Shown here: positions 1 to 10,369 of the stretch, one piece after another
Position numbering within the stretch: position 1 is the stretch's first letter
How the letters are laid out: every line of letters starts with the position of its first letter
From: Liriodendron chinense
Lineage: Eukaryota; Streptophyta; Magnoliopsida; Magnoliales; Magnoliaceae
Direction: 5' to 3'
NCBI GenBank assembly: GCA_003013855.2
Contig: ML058553.1
Location: 124,001 to 188,000, forward strand
Length of the DNA: 64,000 nucleotides
Program-made: the position numbers and the translations under genes
Notes under the pieces: model-generated
What the model saw: the letters and a program-made list of their open reading frames with translations, nothing else
Database searches by the model: none
Told to the model about the DNA's origin: nothing

Positions 1-59
1 AAATAACAAATATCAGCTCTATTCATAAACTTCTGTGTTCCCTAAAAAATTTCAACGGT

Positions 60-200
60 ACTAGTTTAATCCCCATTGGGTGGTCCACTTGAGCCAATTT
101 CTAGTCAAGGCCAAAAAATTGAATCAGACGAGAAATTAGGCTCTCAATAAAAATAACCACACCTCAGGGCTATTGCAGTAAAATCCCCCAAGCTTTGTTG
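60..200. mobile_element. Right half of a foldback-type MITE (partial)
   Basis: The end of this stretch (CAGGGCTATTGCAGTAAAAT, then CCCCCAAGCTTTG) matches the right arm of the complete element at 10370-10702. The left arm here is replaced by other repeat sequence, so only the right part is recognisable. Confidence 0.5.
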
Positions 201-205
201 GGGAA

Positions 206-215
206 CATCGTGATG
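206..215. other. Empty target site for the MITE found in unit B
   Basis: CATCGTGATG occurs once here. In unit B the same ten bases occur on both sides of a 313-bp MITE (10711-10720 and 11034-11043), with matching flanks outside. Unit A therefore keeps the uninserted state. Confidence 0.85.
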
Positions 216-309
216 TATGTGTTTGGACGCGGATTAGGTGCTACCCTCATAACTGGGGCTCTGAGTGGGCCAGTATGATGTATGGTTTTATCAATGACGT
301 CCATCCATT

Positions 310-660
310 TTTTCTATATCCTTTTTAGATATAAACCGGGAGAGAGCAGTGGAAGCACATGGACGGCTCCTATGGCATACACGTGTGTTGATCAGAACAA
401 TCGAAAGGATGGTTCCATTGTGGGTTTAGGATAGACCAAGAATCGGAATTGATTGGATGATCGTTGACATCTTATTATTTCCCATCATTTTAATATGTTG
501 GATGGAAAATAAAATTCATGGTGGACCCTAGGAAAGTTTCAACGGTGAGCATCATCATCACCACTGCTTCCTGTTGTGTGGTCCACTTGAGTCTTGGATC
601 TTTCTAACTTTTAATCCTGTTCCATAAAATAGGAACATGATCTGAAAAAATGATATTTGG
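310..660. repeat. Dispersed repeat R1, unit A copy
   Basis: The stretch with GGAAGCACATGGACGGCTC, GTTGATCAGAACAATCGAAA and GTGGGTTTAGGATAGACCAA also occurs at about 11160-11470, 22683-23300, 26283-26820 and 46805-47340. It has no open frame and no clear terminal repeats, so its origin is unknown. Confidence 0.6.
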
Positions 661-1750
661 ATCTGCCTCATTTTTGGGCTTGGCACACGTGTCACTCTCG
701 ATGGCCAAGGTTTCACACACGTGCGAACTTAACAAACCTCCAATCATTCCACCTTAGGAATCATCGTAATATGATAAGCGTCAACCACGTGTGTAGCACC
801 ACACGAATCCACACCGTTCAAATTGCATGCCTTGCTGAAAATGGGCCATGACCCACTAATTGCAGTGAGCGGACGGTTCTGATTGCCTGAATGGAGGCCA
901 TCTAACGATTGTTTAAGAAAAAAACAATATTTCAGATTGAAAGTGAATACGTAGATAGATCAGCGTTCGGTTGATCTGGGCATGCCAAAATTTAAACCAT
1001 TTAGATTTTAATGGTAGGCGTTCAATCACCACTATTTCCTATGGTGTGATCAACATGACATTTGGATCTGCCTCATTTTTGGGCTCATGCTTTAAAATGA
1101 TCTGAAAAAATGAATGGACGGTGCGGATAAAATACATACATCATGATTGGTCCCACATAGTACCGTCCAGTAGCAACTGTACACTGACAGCCTCAGTAGG
1201 GAATCCTTGTCGACGCAATCAGCGTCTCACACCAGCCGTTAGTCCCGATGGGCCCAACGACGCTAGCGATGACGAGCCGTGGTCCTTGAGTGGGATGGAG
1301 GTGAAAAGCTCTTGCTGGTCGCAGGAGATATGACACCAGCCGTTAGTCCCATTGGGCCCCACAGCGCTAGTCCAATCAGAAGATCGTATTACAAAATCGC
1401 TGTGGAAATGCAATCTCTCCCTCTGAAATGAGAAAAATGGGAAAAAGAGAAAATGGATATACAAGGGACGGTTTCCCGCTTACCTGAGTGGTTTTGGGAG
1501 CAGTTTTGAGAGGTGCCGGAAGGCCAACCGACTGGAGAGATATAGCAGAGCTCTCTCTTCCTCTATAATCTCTATCCCTGCGAAGGTAGCAGGAAATTTC
1601 TGAGTTCGACAAACGAAGCTTCGTGGAAGGCTCTATTGAGTCTTTGAAACCTAGCAGCGTGTTTTATTTTTTATTTTTTATTTTTTTTATTTTTTCTTTG
1701 TCTTATAACAGGCTATTCCCGAATTATAAAGCCAAAGGCCTATGGTTTGC
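660..1750. other. Non-coding duplicated sequence of unit A
   Basis: No gene is visible. The stretch is a patchwork of MITE-derived repeats (for example about 1030-1160 with the ACCGTCCA-type core) and is matched along its length by 12205-13235 in unit B. Short open frames here are not conserved between the copies. Confidence 0.6.
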
Positions 1751-1751
1751 A

Positions 1752-2205
1752 CGGGATGCGGGTTTTCGCTTAGGTGGGGGCAACCGTGATGTTTGTGAGA
1801 AATCCATCCATTCCATCCATTTTGTGAGATCATTTTAGGACATGACGCCAAAAATGAACCGGATCCAAGACTCAAGTGGACTGAAAACAGGAAGATTGAA
1901 CGTCCACATTTGAAATATTCGTGGGGCCATAGAAATTTTGAATAAGGATAATATTTGTGTTTTCAGTTCATCCGAGTAGTAATGACATTATGAACCGTAA
2001 GGATGGCATATAAATATCACTGTGGACCCTGAGAGGTTTCAACGGTAAGAATTTTCCCACCCACCTTTTCCTTTAGTGAAGCCCCCTGAGTCTTCCATCC
2101 GGATCATTTTTGTCTCAAATCCAAAACGGATGAACAGAGTGAATTTCTCACAAACTTCCCAGCGCAGGAACTTCCTGCGAAAGGCTTTTCACAGTAAATC
2201 CGCGT
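1752..2205. mobile_element. MITE of the GGAAGTTCCTG family, unit A copy
   Basis: The right end carries the near-palindrome CGCAGGAACTTCCTGCG (about 2160-2180), followed by a CGCGGATTTACTGTGAAAAG-type end on the minus strand. The left part has lost most of the terminal motif. Inner halves read GTGAGAAATCCATCC on one side and GGATGAACAGAGTGAATTTC on the other, as in an inverted-repeat element. Matching copies lie at about 13237-13725 and 17909-18405, and the best-preserved member is at 36322-36808. Confidence 0.55.
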
Positions 2206-2608
2206 TTGCACATGAGCCGCTTGCTGTCATATGCCGTTAACAACCACACTTTTTTTTAATGACAAAATTGCCTTTGTTCAATTATCATTGTTTTAGTGTG
2301 GTGTTGTCCACTAGAGACTTTGATCTCCCTCAATTTTTTGGCTCATGCCCTAAAATGATCTTGAAAAATAGATGGACAGTATGGATAAAAATATACATCA
2401 TGGAAGGGTCCACAGAGCACTTACCAGTAGCAATGGTGACCCTAATGTCTCGTCAAAACCTATCACAGGAAGTTCCTGCGTGGGCCACCATGATGTTTTT
2501 GAGGTATCTATCTCATCCATCCATTTTTTAGATCATTTTAGGACACGCGGCTAAAAATAAGCCATATCCAAGTCTCAAGTGAGTCCACAAGAGAGGGAAA
2601 ATTGGGAA

Positions 2609-2613
2609 AGGAA
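2609..2613. other. Left target-site duplication (AGGAA) of the young Copia element
   Basis: AGGAA here and at 6429-6433 flank the element exactly. The uninserted site occurs once in unit B (14107-14111) and once in unit C (18814-18818). Confidence 0.93.
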
Positions 2614-3077
2614 TGTTAATCTGAATCTTAATGCGGAATAATCGGATCGTCTATGCATCGAATAATGGGGATTCCAAACTATAATCTTAAAGCCATACCT
2701 GATTGGGAAGACATTCCCAATACCGCCGTGTTGCCGAGAGGAACTCTTGATCTTCTGCACCTTACACCTTTAGGAGAACCTCTCAATGGGGACTAGGGTT
2801 TCTCTTGTGTTGGTGAGGGGACCAAGACGTATATTTATAGGAAAGAGGGCCAGAGAAGCTTACCCATCACACTTCTCTCCTCTAGGGTCTCCACACCGTA
2901 GGTTTCCATATCTGGCTTAATAACCGCGCATAGGGGCCACGGTTCAAGCGTTCCGCCCCAAACCTATTAGCAATGATCACAACTGTAGTGGGGCCCACTG
3001 AATCGCTCAATCTGAATAATCCAACGGTCATGATCTAAACTGATGATCATGTGTGGCCCACTCAATGGAGTCTTACA
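2614..3077 (-). repeat. 3' LTR of the young Copia element
   Basis: This 464-bp LTR has TG...CA ends on the minus strand. It carries a TATA-type motif on that strand (TATAAATATA, 2830-2839) and is nearly identical to 5965-6428. The three differences lie in the segments ATTCCCAATACC, CTCCTCTAGG and CCCACTCAATGG. Confidence 0.95.
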
Positions 3078-3088
3078 TTCTCCCACTT
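3078..3088 (-). promoter_or_regulatory. Polypurine tract of the young Copia element
   Basis: Read on the minus strand, AAGTGGGAGAA directly abuts the 3' LTR. This is the usual plus-strand primer position in LTR retrotransposons. The same core (AAGTGGGAGA) precedes the 3' LTR of the other Copia element at 56116-56126. Confidence 0.8.
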
Positions 3089-3587
3089 GGGCTACACTGA
3101 TCTCAGAAAGAAAACAAAACATTTATTTTATTTTGTGAAAAACATTTCATAAAACATGTTTGTTTCAAAAAGTTCCTAATGGGCGCCCTACTGATTTCAA
3201 AACAATACCGTTGGATAATTATGAGCAACGCTTGTCAGATCCGGTCCATCAAGAACACTGATATTGAATCATGGTAGTCAACACAACATTTCATATTTGG
3301 TCGAAGTGTGACGAGTCACAATCACAAATACCAATAACCTTAACGACATGGATCAATGATATGGGGTGTGGTATGAAGATTACACATCTAAAGTGATCAT
3401 ACGTGTTTATCTTCAAGTGGTCCTACTAAACGTGTCTCCAAGACACAAACCAAAGTCTTGCTTACTCAAAACTGAATGTGCACACTAAAGGAGAAGCAAG
3501 ATATAAACTGAAAAACAGAATCATCAATGCATAAAAGATATCTCAAAAAATGTCTGGACATAATCGGATCATACATGAAAACTCCCA

Positions 3588-3986
3588 CTACTGAAATACA
3601 TCTTTGGGATCAACAACTCCCATAGATGTCACATGCTCCTTAAAGAGCGTGATAGGAAGGCCTTTAGTGAGAGGATCCGCTATCATCTGCCTTGTGCCGA
3701 TGAGTTCCACAGACACTTGACGATTCTGAACTCTCTCCTTCACAACAAGATATTTGATGTCAATGTGCTTTGACCTCGATGAATGCTTGTTGTTGTTGGA
3801 GAAGTTAACTGCAGCTGAACTATCACAATAGATTTTCAATGGTTTTGGGATCATCTGCACAACCCGTAAACCAGAGAAAAAACTCTGAAGCCAGACCGCC
3901 TGATTCGTGGCTTCATGACAAGCTACATACTCTGCTTCCATGGTAGATGATGCCGTAATGGACTGTTTCACGCTTTTCCATGATAC
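3588..3986 (-). pseudogene. Copia RNase H, C-terminal fragment
   Basis: An open stretch of 127 codons starts just after a YYVSWKSV segment. It contains ASSTMEAEYVACHEA (catalytic Glu region), IYCDSSAAVN (catalytic Asp), SRSKHIDIKY and IADPLTKGLP, which are the standard motifs of the C-terminal part of Copia RNase H. The N-terminal part of the domain, with the first catalytic Asp, is missing. Just upstream on the minus strand a stop codon appears and similarity ends, so this is probably a deletion junction. The frame itself is open, which fits a recent insertion. The enzyme would normally degrade RNA in the RNA/DNA hybrid during reverse transcription, but this fragment should be inactive. Confidence 0.9.
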
Positions 3987-4109
3987 GTAATAAATCTAAG
4001 ACGCCCATCACCTTTGGGTGAAATGAATCTCTCAGACCTATATCACCAGCACCAACCACTTCATTCCGCTCACATCCAGCCAAACGATGATACTTCTTTG
4101 TTTTGACCA

Positions 4110-5170
4110 CCGCTCACCTGAATATGAACGCAACTGAATGCAATCCTACAATGGAGTGTCACTGAATTCCATATACAGAAGTCTAGAAGTAGAAATCTTT
4201 GCCAATTGAGGTCACTTTGGTGGCTAACACAACCAGCTCCAATCCCACTCCTAGACTCAAGGATTGCTACATGGTTCTGCCCACAACGAACCATACTGCA
4301 AAAATTCTGATTCGGCCTAAAATACGGCTGATGTTGACCGCTCGTATGCTTAAACATGTTCTAAAGTGATGGTTCATTTGAGTTCTTAATGGTCAACTGC
4401 TCAATATCAGCCTTAAACATATGGGTAATGGCCCTATTTTAGACCAAATTTGAACTTAATAATGAATAACCATCTTCACTAAAACCCAGCCCAAGGTTGG
4501 GCCCAAAATGAGCATCAAATAGGGCCTATAATTGGGCTTGATTAGACAAGTAACAGGTACAAAGCCTAGCCCATAAAAAATTTCATAAATATCTCCAGTT
4601 GGGCCTTATTCCAATCACCTTTGGATTAAATAGCAACAAGCCCAATTTTGGGTCCAGCAGATAGATGAAAAATAGGCCCAACATTAAATCCAGGCACTGG
4701 ACTTAATAGACAGGCCCAACGGCCCAATTCATGGAATATTAAGTGAGGGCATTGGGCCCAAACTTCAAAACGGGCCTTAAAAAATTTCAAAGATGAATTA
4801 GGCATTAGGTATGAGGCCCAAAGATGGCTTGCAAGTTGGCCCTGATTGTCATCAAAGTGGGCCCTGAAGTAGGCCCTGTGATCTACCCAAACAAGGGCCT
4901 AAATTAGCCAACTAGAAATAGGCCCAAAATAGCCATTAATGTGGGCCTGAGAACTGTTAGAATTGGGCCCACTGGATGTGGCCCGCTCGGCACAAAACAG
5001 CTACCCGCTGTACATGCCCAAAACCAGCTCCACGCGAGAACACCCAAAACAGCAACATAAACCGGGCCTAGCCTAATGGACTGGACCTGCTGGGCCTGTC
5101 CACTGGACTGGACCAAGGCCCAGCCCGTAGCCCAATCCCATCAAAACAGGGCAACGCCCAAAATCGCGCC
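4110..5170. other. Non-coding interior of the young Copia element, rich in GGCCCA words
   Basis: No protein similarity is visible. From about 4430 to 5160 the plus strand repeats short words such as GGGCC, GGCCCA and TTGGGC about every 20-40 bases without a fixed period. The stretch ends at a run of As (about 5169-5197). Short open frames across it are composition artefacts. Confidence 0.6.
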
Positions 5171-5197
5171 CAAAAAAAAAAAAAAAAAAAAAAAAAA

Positions 5198-5700
5198 CTT
5201 CTGAAAGAAAGCTCCAAACCCTAGCCGCCCTCCCATCTGCCGTCACCGGACGAGATCCTAGTCGCCGTGACCACGCAAAACCCTAGCAGTCGCAACAACT
5301 CCACCGCAGCCGAGCTTGCAGCCACCAGCGACTGGCAACCGGAAACCATGGCTGCTGCGCTGAAGAAGAAGATGAGCAGGGGCGGCTGGTTTTCATGGCT
5401 GCAGCGGCCCTTAATGGCAGTTCCAGCGACAGCCAAGATCAAGGTCCCGGCGATGGCTGTGGTCGACCATGGCAGCAGCATTACACAGCGGCGGCAACAT
5501 CAATCACAGGTTTGGGGGTTTTACGGTCGTCGGCCATGGCTGACGATCGCTGCTGATCTCAAACCCTGTTATGCCTAAGACCCTAGCCGACATCAATCCA
5601 TTCCGGATTTCTTGGCGGCCGGTTCTGATCCTTGAAACCCTAGCCGCCGCACTTCAATATGATCGGATTTCATGGCTGCCGATTCATCGTCGGTTTCAAT
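5198..5700. other. GC-rich leader region with repeated ACCCTAGCCG words
   Basis: This lies between the primer-binding site and the lost coding region. AACCCTAGCCGCC-like words recur near 5217, 5278, 5578 and 5637. They resemble the telo-box seen in plant 5' leaders, although here it may simply be element leader. Open frames on both strands exist (for example 103 codons at 5267-5578, plus) but show no domain. A captured host exon cannot be excluded. Confidence 0.4.
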
Positions 5701-5950
5701 GGTGAATCACGGATGATAATCATGGAAGAGCTCCAATTGAAAATCCGTGATGCTGTATAATACCACTACGGCGATCGGATTTTCTGACATGGCCTGGGTT
5801 GTCGACAGGTTTTGGATTATTTGAATCGGGCATGAATGTCGACAGCGGCACAATCTGGAGATGACCATCAATGTCGGATGAAGGTTCCGACTCTTGCCAC
5901 AGAAGCCATGTCCCCGAGAATAAAATCTACCAAAACTGATGCATAGGTCG

Positions 5951-5962
5951 GCTCTGATACCA
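5951..5962 (-). promoter_or_regulatory. Primer-binding site, initiator tRNA-Met type
   Basis: On the minus strand TGGTATCAGAGC begins two bases inside the 5' LTR. It is complementary to the 3' end of plant initiator tRNA-Met, the usual primer of Copia elements. Confidence 0.93.
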
Positions 5963-5964
5963 AC

Positions 5965-6428
5965 TGTTAATCTGAATCTTAATGCGGAATAATCGGATCG
6001 TCTATGCATCGAATAATGGGGATTCCAAACTATAATCTTAAAGCCATACCTGATTGGGAAGACATTCCCGATACCGCCGTGTTGCCGAGAGGAACTCTTG
6101 ATCTTCTGCACCTTACACCTTTAGGAGAACCTCTCAATGGGGACTAGGGTTTCTCTTGTGTTGGTGAGGGGACCAAGACGTATATTTATAGGAAAGAGGG
6201 CCAGAGAAGCTTACCCATCACACTTCTCTCCTTTAGGGTCTCCACACCGTAGGTTTCCATATCTGGCTTAATAACCGCGCATAGGGGCCACGGTTCAAGC
6301 GTTCCGCCCCAAACCTATTAGCAATGATCACAACTGTAGTGGGGCCCACTGAATCGCTCAATCTGAATAATCCAACGGTCATGATCTAAACTGATGATCA
6401 TGTGTGGCCCACCCAATGGAGTCTTACA
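5965..6428 (-). repeat. 5' LTR of the young Copia element
   Basis: This 464-bp LTR is partner to 2614-3077, with three transitions between the two. Its TATA-like motif lies at 6181-6190 (read TATAAATATA on the minus strand). Confidence 0.95.
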
Positions 6429-6433
6429 AGGAA

Positions 6434-7342
6434 TACCCACTGCTAAAACCTTCTTGGGCTCTACCGTGATGTTTACATGCCATCCAAAATTTTTATAAGG
6501 TCATTTCCACTTGGATGAATGGAAAGCATGAAAAACTTAGCTTGATATAAAACTATTGTAGTCATACGAATGTTTCAATGGTGGTTGTTCAATCTCCCAT
6601 TGTTTCCTCTAGTGTGGATCACTTGGGCCTTGTATCCATACTTGTATGATATCCAATCTGTTCAATAGATGTAATCCACCATAATGTGTGGCTAACCAAA
6701 AAAATATGGTTAATCTAAATATAAGGTGGGCTACAACATAAAAAATAATTGATGACGGTTTTGAAATTCAAGTGCAGCACATTTGTTCATTTGATTAGGA
6801 AGGTTTTTGGTCCATGTGTTATGCATATGTTAGATGGGTTGGATTAAATATACCATGAGGGGGCCTAAAATTTTCTTACCTTGATTAGCTTCTAAGAAAA
6901 TGGGCTTAACCCCTAAACGGTGATCTTAGGAAGATGTAGGAAATAAGACAAAAAGTTAAAAGGCCAAGATCAAAGGATTAAAAAAAAAGAAAAAAAAAAA
7001 ACCCAAATGTGTAAAAAAAAAAAAAATCTTTTTACACAACCGAGTCACACTCACAGCACAGTGATTTTTTTATACCACAATGGTATTGAGAACCCATGAC
7101 CTTGCTTTGAAACCCTTGCGAGTCTATCACTGAGGCTTTTTAAATGGCTTGAAAGCATGTGTTACATTTATACGGCAAAATCTAAAGAGTAAGTAAATAA
7201 ATTTCGGGTCAAAATTCCTATATTCTTTTCAATTATACATAAGTTGTGCACGTTAACCAAACCATATTTAAAAAGAAACTACAATGCATCAAATACTGAT
7301 TAAATAGAAGTTTTTATGCTAAGCAAACGGATCCCAAGTTCG
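6434..7342. other. Unit A continuation with a SINE-like stretch
   Basis: Bases 6434-6640 continue the tandem unit interrupted by the Copia element. About 6640-6860 repeats sequence also found at 8935-9150. About 6975-7150 looks like the tail of a tRNA-derived SINE on the minus strand: a B-box-like CATGGGTTCTCAATAC, then a T-rich tail. No gene is seen. Confidence 0.5.
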
Positions 7343-7981
7343 TGTTGGGAAAGCCGGCAGCGGAAGCGGAATGCCGACCACATGAAGCAATGCGAAATCA
7401 AACGAGTAAACAAGATGCAATCAATCACACACAAGTACTCGCCACAAGAGACTCCGAATTTTATGTGAAAAAACCCCAAAATGGGTAAAAAAAAACCACG
7501 GCACAAACGATCCACTATGAATATCAGAAGATTACAGAGATTGACAACCCACAAAGCAAGGAAAAACAGAAAAAACTCTACGTTTTCTCTCGCACACACC
7601 TTTCCCCTCTTCCTAGTACGAATAGAAAACCTTGGACACCTTAGGATTCCACTCTAAGTCGAATTACAATACCTTGAATAGGAAGAAATCTAAAAATAGA
7701 AACACCTTACGCAGTACTGCAGACTGCGCAAGAAATCCGAGCGCACAGCCGACCGGTCGGCCTTCACAAAAACAGTCCAAGGAGAACAGACCCGACCCTG
7801 CCTCACATCAAACCGGTCGCCGGAACGGTCGGAGCCCACTGACGACCGGTCGGCCGACCGGTCTGGGCACATGCAGAAACTGTTCAGGGGGGTCTTCACA
7901 GCATCTGGGTCACGCTGTCCGCCCAGTCCGCCGGCCGGTCGGAGCACCCATTCGAGCCAAGTTTGAAGACTCAACCCAACA
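7343..7981 (-). mobile_element. Solo LTR (Copia-like), 639 bp
   Basis: The sequence begins TGTTGGG and ends CCCAACA and is flanked by a perfect 5-bp TSD GTTCG (7338-7342 and 7982-7986). There is no interior and no second LTR, so it is best read as a solo LTR left by recombination between LTRs. One half (7745-7970) carries several GACCGGTC and CCGGTCGG palindromic words, and the other half is AT-rich. By analogy with the LTR at 51518, where such palindromes lie in U3, the minus-strand orientation is favoured. Short open frames inside are not meaningful. Confidence 0.88.
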
Positions 7982-8076
7982 GTTCGCAGTAAAAATTATA
8001 AAATAAAAATCATCCTTAATTCATTCATTGAGACTCTCTCTCTCTCTCACACGTATACACTTACTCTGTCAACTCA

Positions 8077-8131
8077 CTTCTTCTTCTTCTTCTTCTTCTT
8101 CCTCCTCCTCCTCCTCCTCCTCCTCCTCCTC

Positions 8132-8163
<32 letters not shown>
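8077..8163. repeat. Compound microsatellite (CTT)n (CCT)n (CT)n
   Basis: About 87 bases of pure pyrimidine repeat lie 120 bases beyond the stop codon of the B3 gene, on its 3' side. The poly-Ser frame through it is an artefact. Confidence 0.95.
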
Positions 8164-8165
<2 letters not shown>

Positions 8166-8285
8166 GCACACGCACAACACCTCTCTTACCTGTTCTTCTC
8201 TCTGATACACACTCTCTCCTCTGCTCTTCTTTATTTAAACACACACAAGGACAGAGAGACCAATGTACAAACGCTCTCTCCTTTC

Positions 8286-8744
8286 TCATACAGACTTTCC
8301 ATCCCTCTCAACCACCTCCACTATCAGACACAACTCCTCATTATCTCCACGTCGGAATAACCATATGCAGATCGAATCACCCTTCCTCAATCCGTTCATC
8401 TGTACAATATCCATCCATTTCTTTATGAGCACGTATTGCTTGCTGCTCGGCCACCGCTTGATGACCGCACCATACCGCCGACCCACCAGATCGACGGCCA
8501 CAATAGGGAGGCCCTTACTCAGATCATTCACCAGAGACACCTCTCTCTCCATCATCGCCGGGATGAGTACAGCCTTCATCTCCTTCATGTTGAGTAATAA
8601 ACGACCTTGAGTTAGGTTGACGTCGGACATGGTGAGCTTCTTCTCTAACACGAGTACAATATCTCCACCATCCATTTGTTCACGTGCCTCAATCCAGGAG
8701 GAGGTCGAGTTGCTGTTTGGAAGCGCCGGCAGCTTTCTCGACAT
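8286..8744 (-). CDS. Small B3-domain protein (putative DNA-binding)
   Basis: A 152-residue open frame that is mostly one B3-like domain. Visible landmarks are EKKLTMSDVN (34-43), GRRYGAVIKRW (88-98), YVLIKKW (104-110), NGLRKGDSICIWLFRR (117-132) and EELCLIV (136-142). Their order matches the plant B3 family in which the domain opens with KxLTxSDVN and closes with ELC-hydrophobic. B3 domains bind DNA and the proteins are nuclear; the target here is unknown. The start at 8744 is the first Met before the domain. The frame stays open upstream to a stop near 8810, so an upstream exon is possible. No signal peptide or membrane segment is seen. It is the only intact one of three copies; those in units B and C are broken. 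Expression is unproven, so it could be a recently intact relic. Confidence 0.7.
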   Translation of the reverse strand: MSRKLPALPNSNSTSSWIEAREQMDGGDIVLVLEKKLTMSDVNLTQGRLLLNMKEMKAVLIPAMMEREVSLVNDLSKGLPIVAVDLVGRRYGAVIKRWPSSKQYVLIKKWMDIVQMNGLRKGDSICIWLFRRGDNEELCLIVEVVERDGKSV

Positions 8745-9282
8745 TCTTGGGATCGTCAGAAGAGAGAAGTGGAAAGAGACGTTGGAGAAGTTGATAGAAA
8801 ACCGCTTTTAAGAATACGTCGGTTTAAAAGGACGCTTAGTCGAGATTTTTTTAGTCAAATTACGATAATCCCACTTTCTATTTTATTTTGAAAAGGGATA
8901 AAGTAGAGAATTGTAGGGCCAACATTGTGAATTAGATGATATCCAAACCGTCCAAGAGATGTAATCCACCGTGATGTATAGTAAAACAAAAAATTTGGTC
9001 GATCTAAACATAAGGTGGGCCACAACATAAAAAAAAATAATATTAACCACTTAAAACATTAAAATTCAAGTCCAGCCCTTCTGATCATTTGAACGGTAAG
9101 ATTTTTCGTTCATGTTATTATAAGAGTTGGGTTGCATATGTTGGATGGGTTGGATGTTAGAAACATACTATGTGGGCCCAAAAATTACCTGGAAACACAA
9201 CATAGGCAACTTCGTTATTCACCCCACGCGTAAAACAAAAGGCATTCGGCCTGTCCACTTCAACCATAAAAGAACGAACGTT

Positions 9283-9726
9283 GATTGCGTCCTACCCCCA
9301 CCCGTCCCCCTTAGCGGGCAGGGGCTCTGGGTGGCAACCATGATCTATGGTTTTATCCACACCGTCTATCCTTTTCACCGTGTTATTTTAGGAAAAATCC
9401 TCAAAACTGAGGTAGATCAAGGGCCCAAGTAGACCACATCACAGGAAGCAGCGGTGATAATGATTCTTGTCATACGTTGAAACTTTTTTAGAGCCCACCG
9501 TGATGTTTATTTTCCATCCAATATATTCATCGATCTCAAAAAATTTCAACGGTAAGAGTTTAATCCCCATTACGTGGTCCACTTGAGCCCTGAATCTCCC
9601 TCATTTTTTGTCCTATACCCTAAAATGATAAGAGAAAAAATGGATAGACGGTATGGATAAAAAACCATATGCCACTCAGAGCCCCTGCCCGTTCCTAGCT
9701 GGGGTCGGGCGGGATAGTACGCAATC
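9283..9726. mobile_element. MITE with GATTGCGT termini
   Basis: The left end GATTGCGTCCTACCCC, then GGGCAGGGGCTCTG, is mirrored by the right end, which on the minus strand reads GATTGCGTACTATCCC, then GGGCAGGGGCTCTGAGTGG. The inner TIR part continues into the ATGGTTTTATCC core. Length is about 444 bp. No clean TSD was found and there is no coding capacity. Confidence 0.7.
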
Positions 9727-10368
9727 CGCGTTCAGAAAGGAACGGATGCATCAGGCCACGTGGTGTGGCCTGACTGTGGGGCCCAGTTTGACGTATTCAT
9801 TGCATATCCACTCCGTCCATTAGTTTTACCGGATAACTTTAGGGCATGTTGTAAAAAATGAAGCTGATACAAATCTGAGGTGAACCACAGCACCGGAAAG
9901 AGTGGTCAATGAACGCCTATCATTAAAACTTCAAAGATGCGGAGGGTGTGGAAATGGTTTGCGTGTGGCAGCCGCGTCAAGTATATTCCCGGGCAACTAC
10001 GCGTTCCAAGGACGCGGATTGCGTCCTGCCCCATCTGGAGGTGCCCATGGTAATGTATCTGTTTATCTACTTCGTCCATCCATTTTACAAGATCATTTTA
10101 AGGTATGACACTAAACATTAGGAAGATCAAACGCTCAAGTGGGCCACACCAAATAATGAGCGGAACCTGGTGACATCATCACTACTGCAGCACTACTCAC
10201 CAGGTACGGCTCATGGTTTGGTATGGCCCAATTGAGCGTTGGATGTACCTCATTGTTTAGCCCATATACTAAAATGATCTTATAAAATGGATGGACGGAA
10301 TGGATAATTGGATTCATCGTGATGGACCCTTCACAGGTCTACCCGACAGGAAGATGCAATCTGGGTTC
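9727..10368. other. MITE-derived spacer between units A and B
   Basis: No gene is seen. Fragments of the common MITE core occur at about 9775-9860 and 10040-10100, with inverse fragments at 10270-10340, suggesting one or two degenerate elements. GACGCGGATTGCGTCCTGCC at about 10011 resembles the terminus of the preceding element. Confidence 0.5.
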
Positions 10369-10369
10369 C

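Larger units (their letters stand above)
2614..6428 (-). mobile_element. Young Copia LTR retrotransposon, internally deleted
   Basis: Two 464-bp LTRs (2614-3077 and 5965-6428) flank a 2.9-kb interior. The element lies on the minus strand: the LTR reads TGTAAGACTCC to AGATTAACA, a primer-binding site matching initiator tRNA-Met follows the 5' LTR, and a purine tract precedes the 3' LTR. A 5-bp TSD (AGGAA) flanks it. The LTRs differ at only three positions, all transitions, which is about 0.65%. Only the C-terminal half of RNase H remains as coding sequence. Gag, protease, integrase and most of reverse transcriptase are gone or unrecognisable. At about 3.8 kb it is shorter than the roughly 5 kb usual for autonomous Copia elements, so any movement would have needed proteins from another element. 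Confidence 0.93.
1..9245. repeat. Tandem unit A (left-most of three)
   Basis: This segment is collinear with units B and C. Bases 1-660 match about 10640-11470, 660-940 match 12205-12450, 940-2613 match 12460-14111 and 17158-18818, 6434-6640 match 14112-14330 and 18819-19040, and 8330-9240 match 14530-15665 and 19250-20350. Insertions split it: a Copia element at 2614-6428 and a Copia solo LTR at 7343-7981. It lacks about 720 bases that B and C carry after position 640. A piece of it (6640-6860) is a second copy of 8935-9150. Unit A holds the only intact B3 gene. The left end lies outside the window. Confidence 0.8.

Noticed and set aside
5267..5578. 103-codon open frame in the Copia interior
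   Set aside because: GC-rich leader with open frames on both strands and no recognisable domain. Kept only as a composition note.
5707..6111. 134-codon minus frame running from the leader into the LTR
   Set aside because: It crosses the primer-binding site and LTR boundary, which real genes of such elements do not. Chance frame.
7300..7599. 99-codon minus frame, hydrophobic
   Set aside because: It lies across the Copia solo LTR boundary; hydrophobicity reflects the T-rich strand. No domain.
8028..8360. Open frame of 110 codons with a poly-Ser run
   Set aside because: It is created by the CTT/CCT/CT microsatellite and overlaps the B3 gene antisense. No domain.
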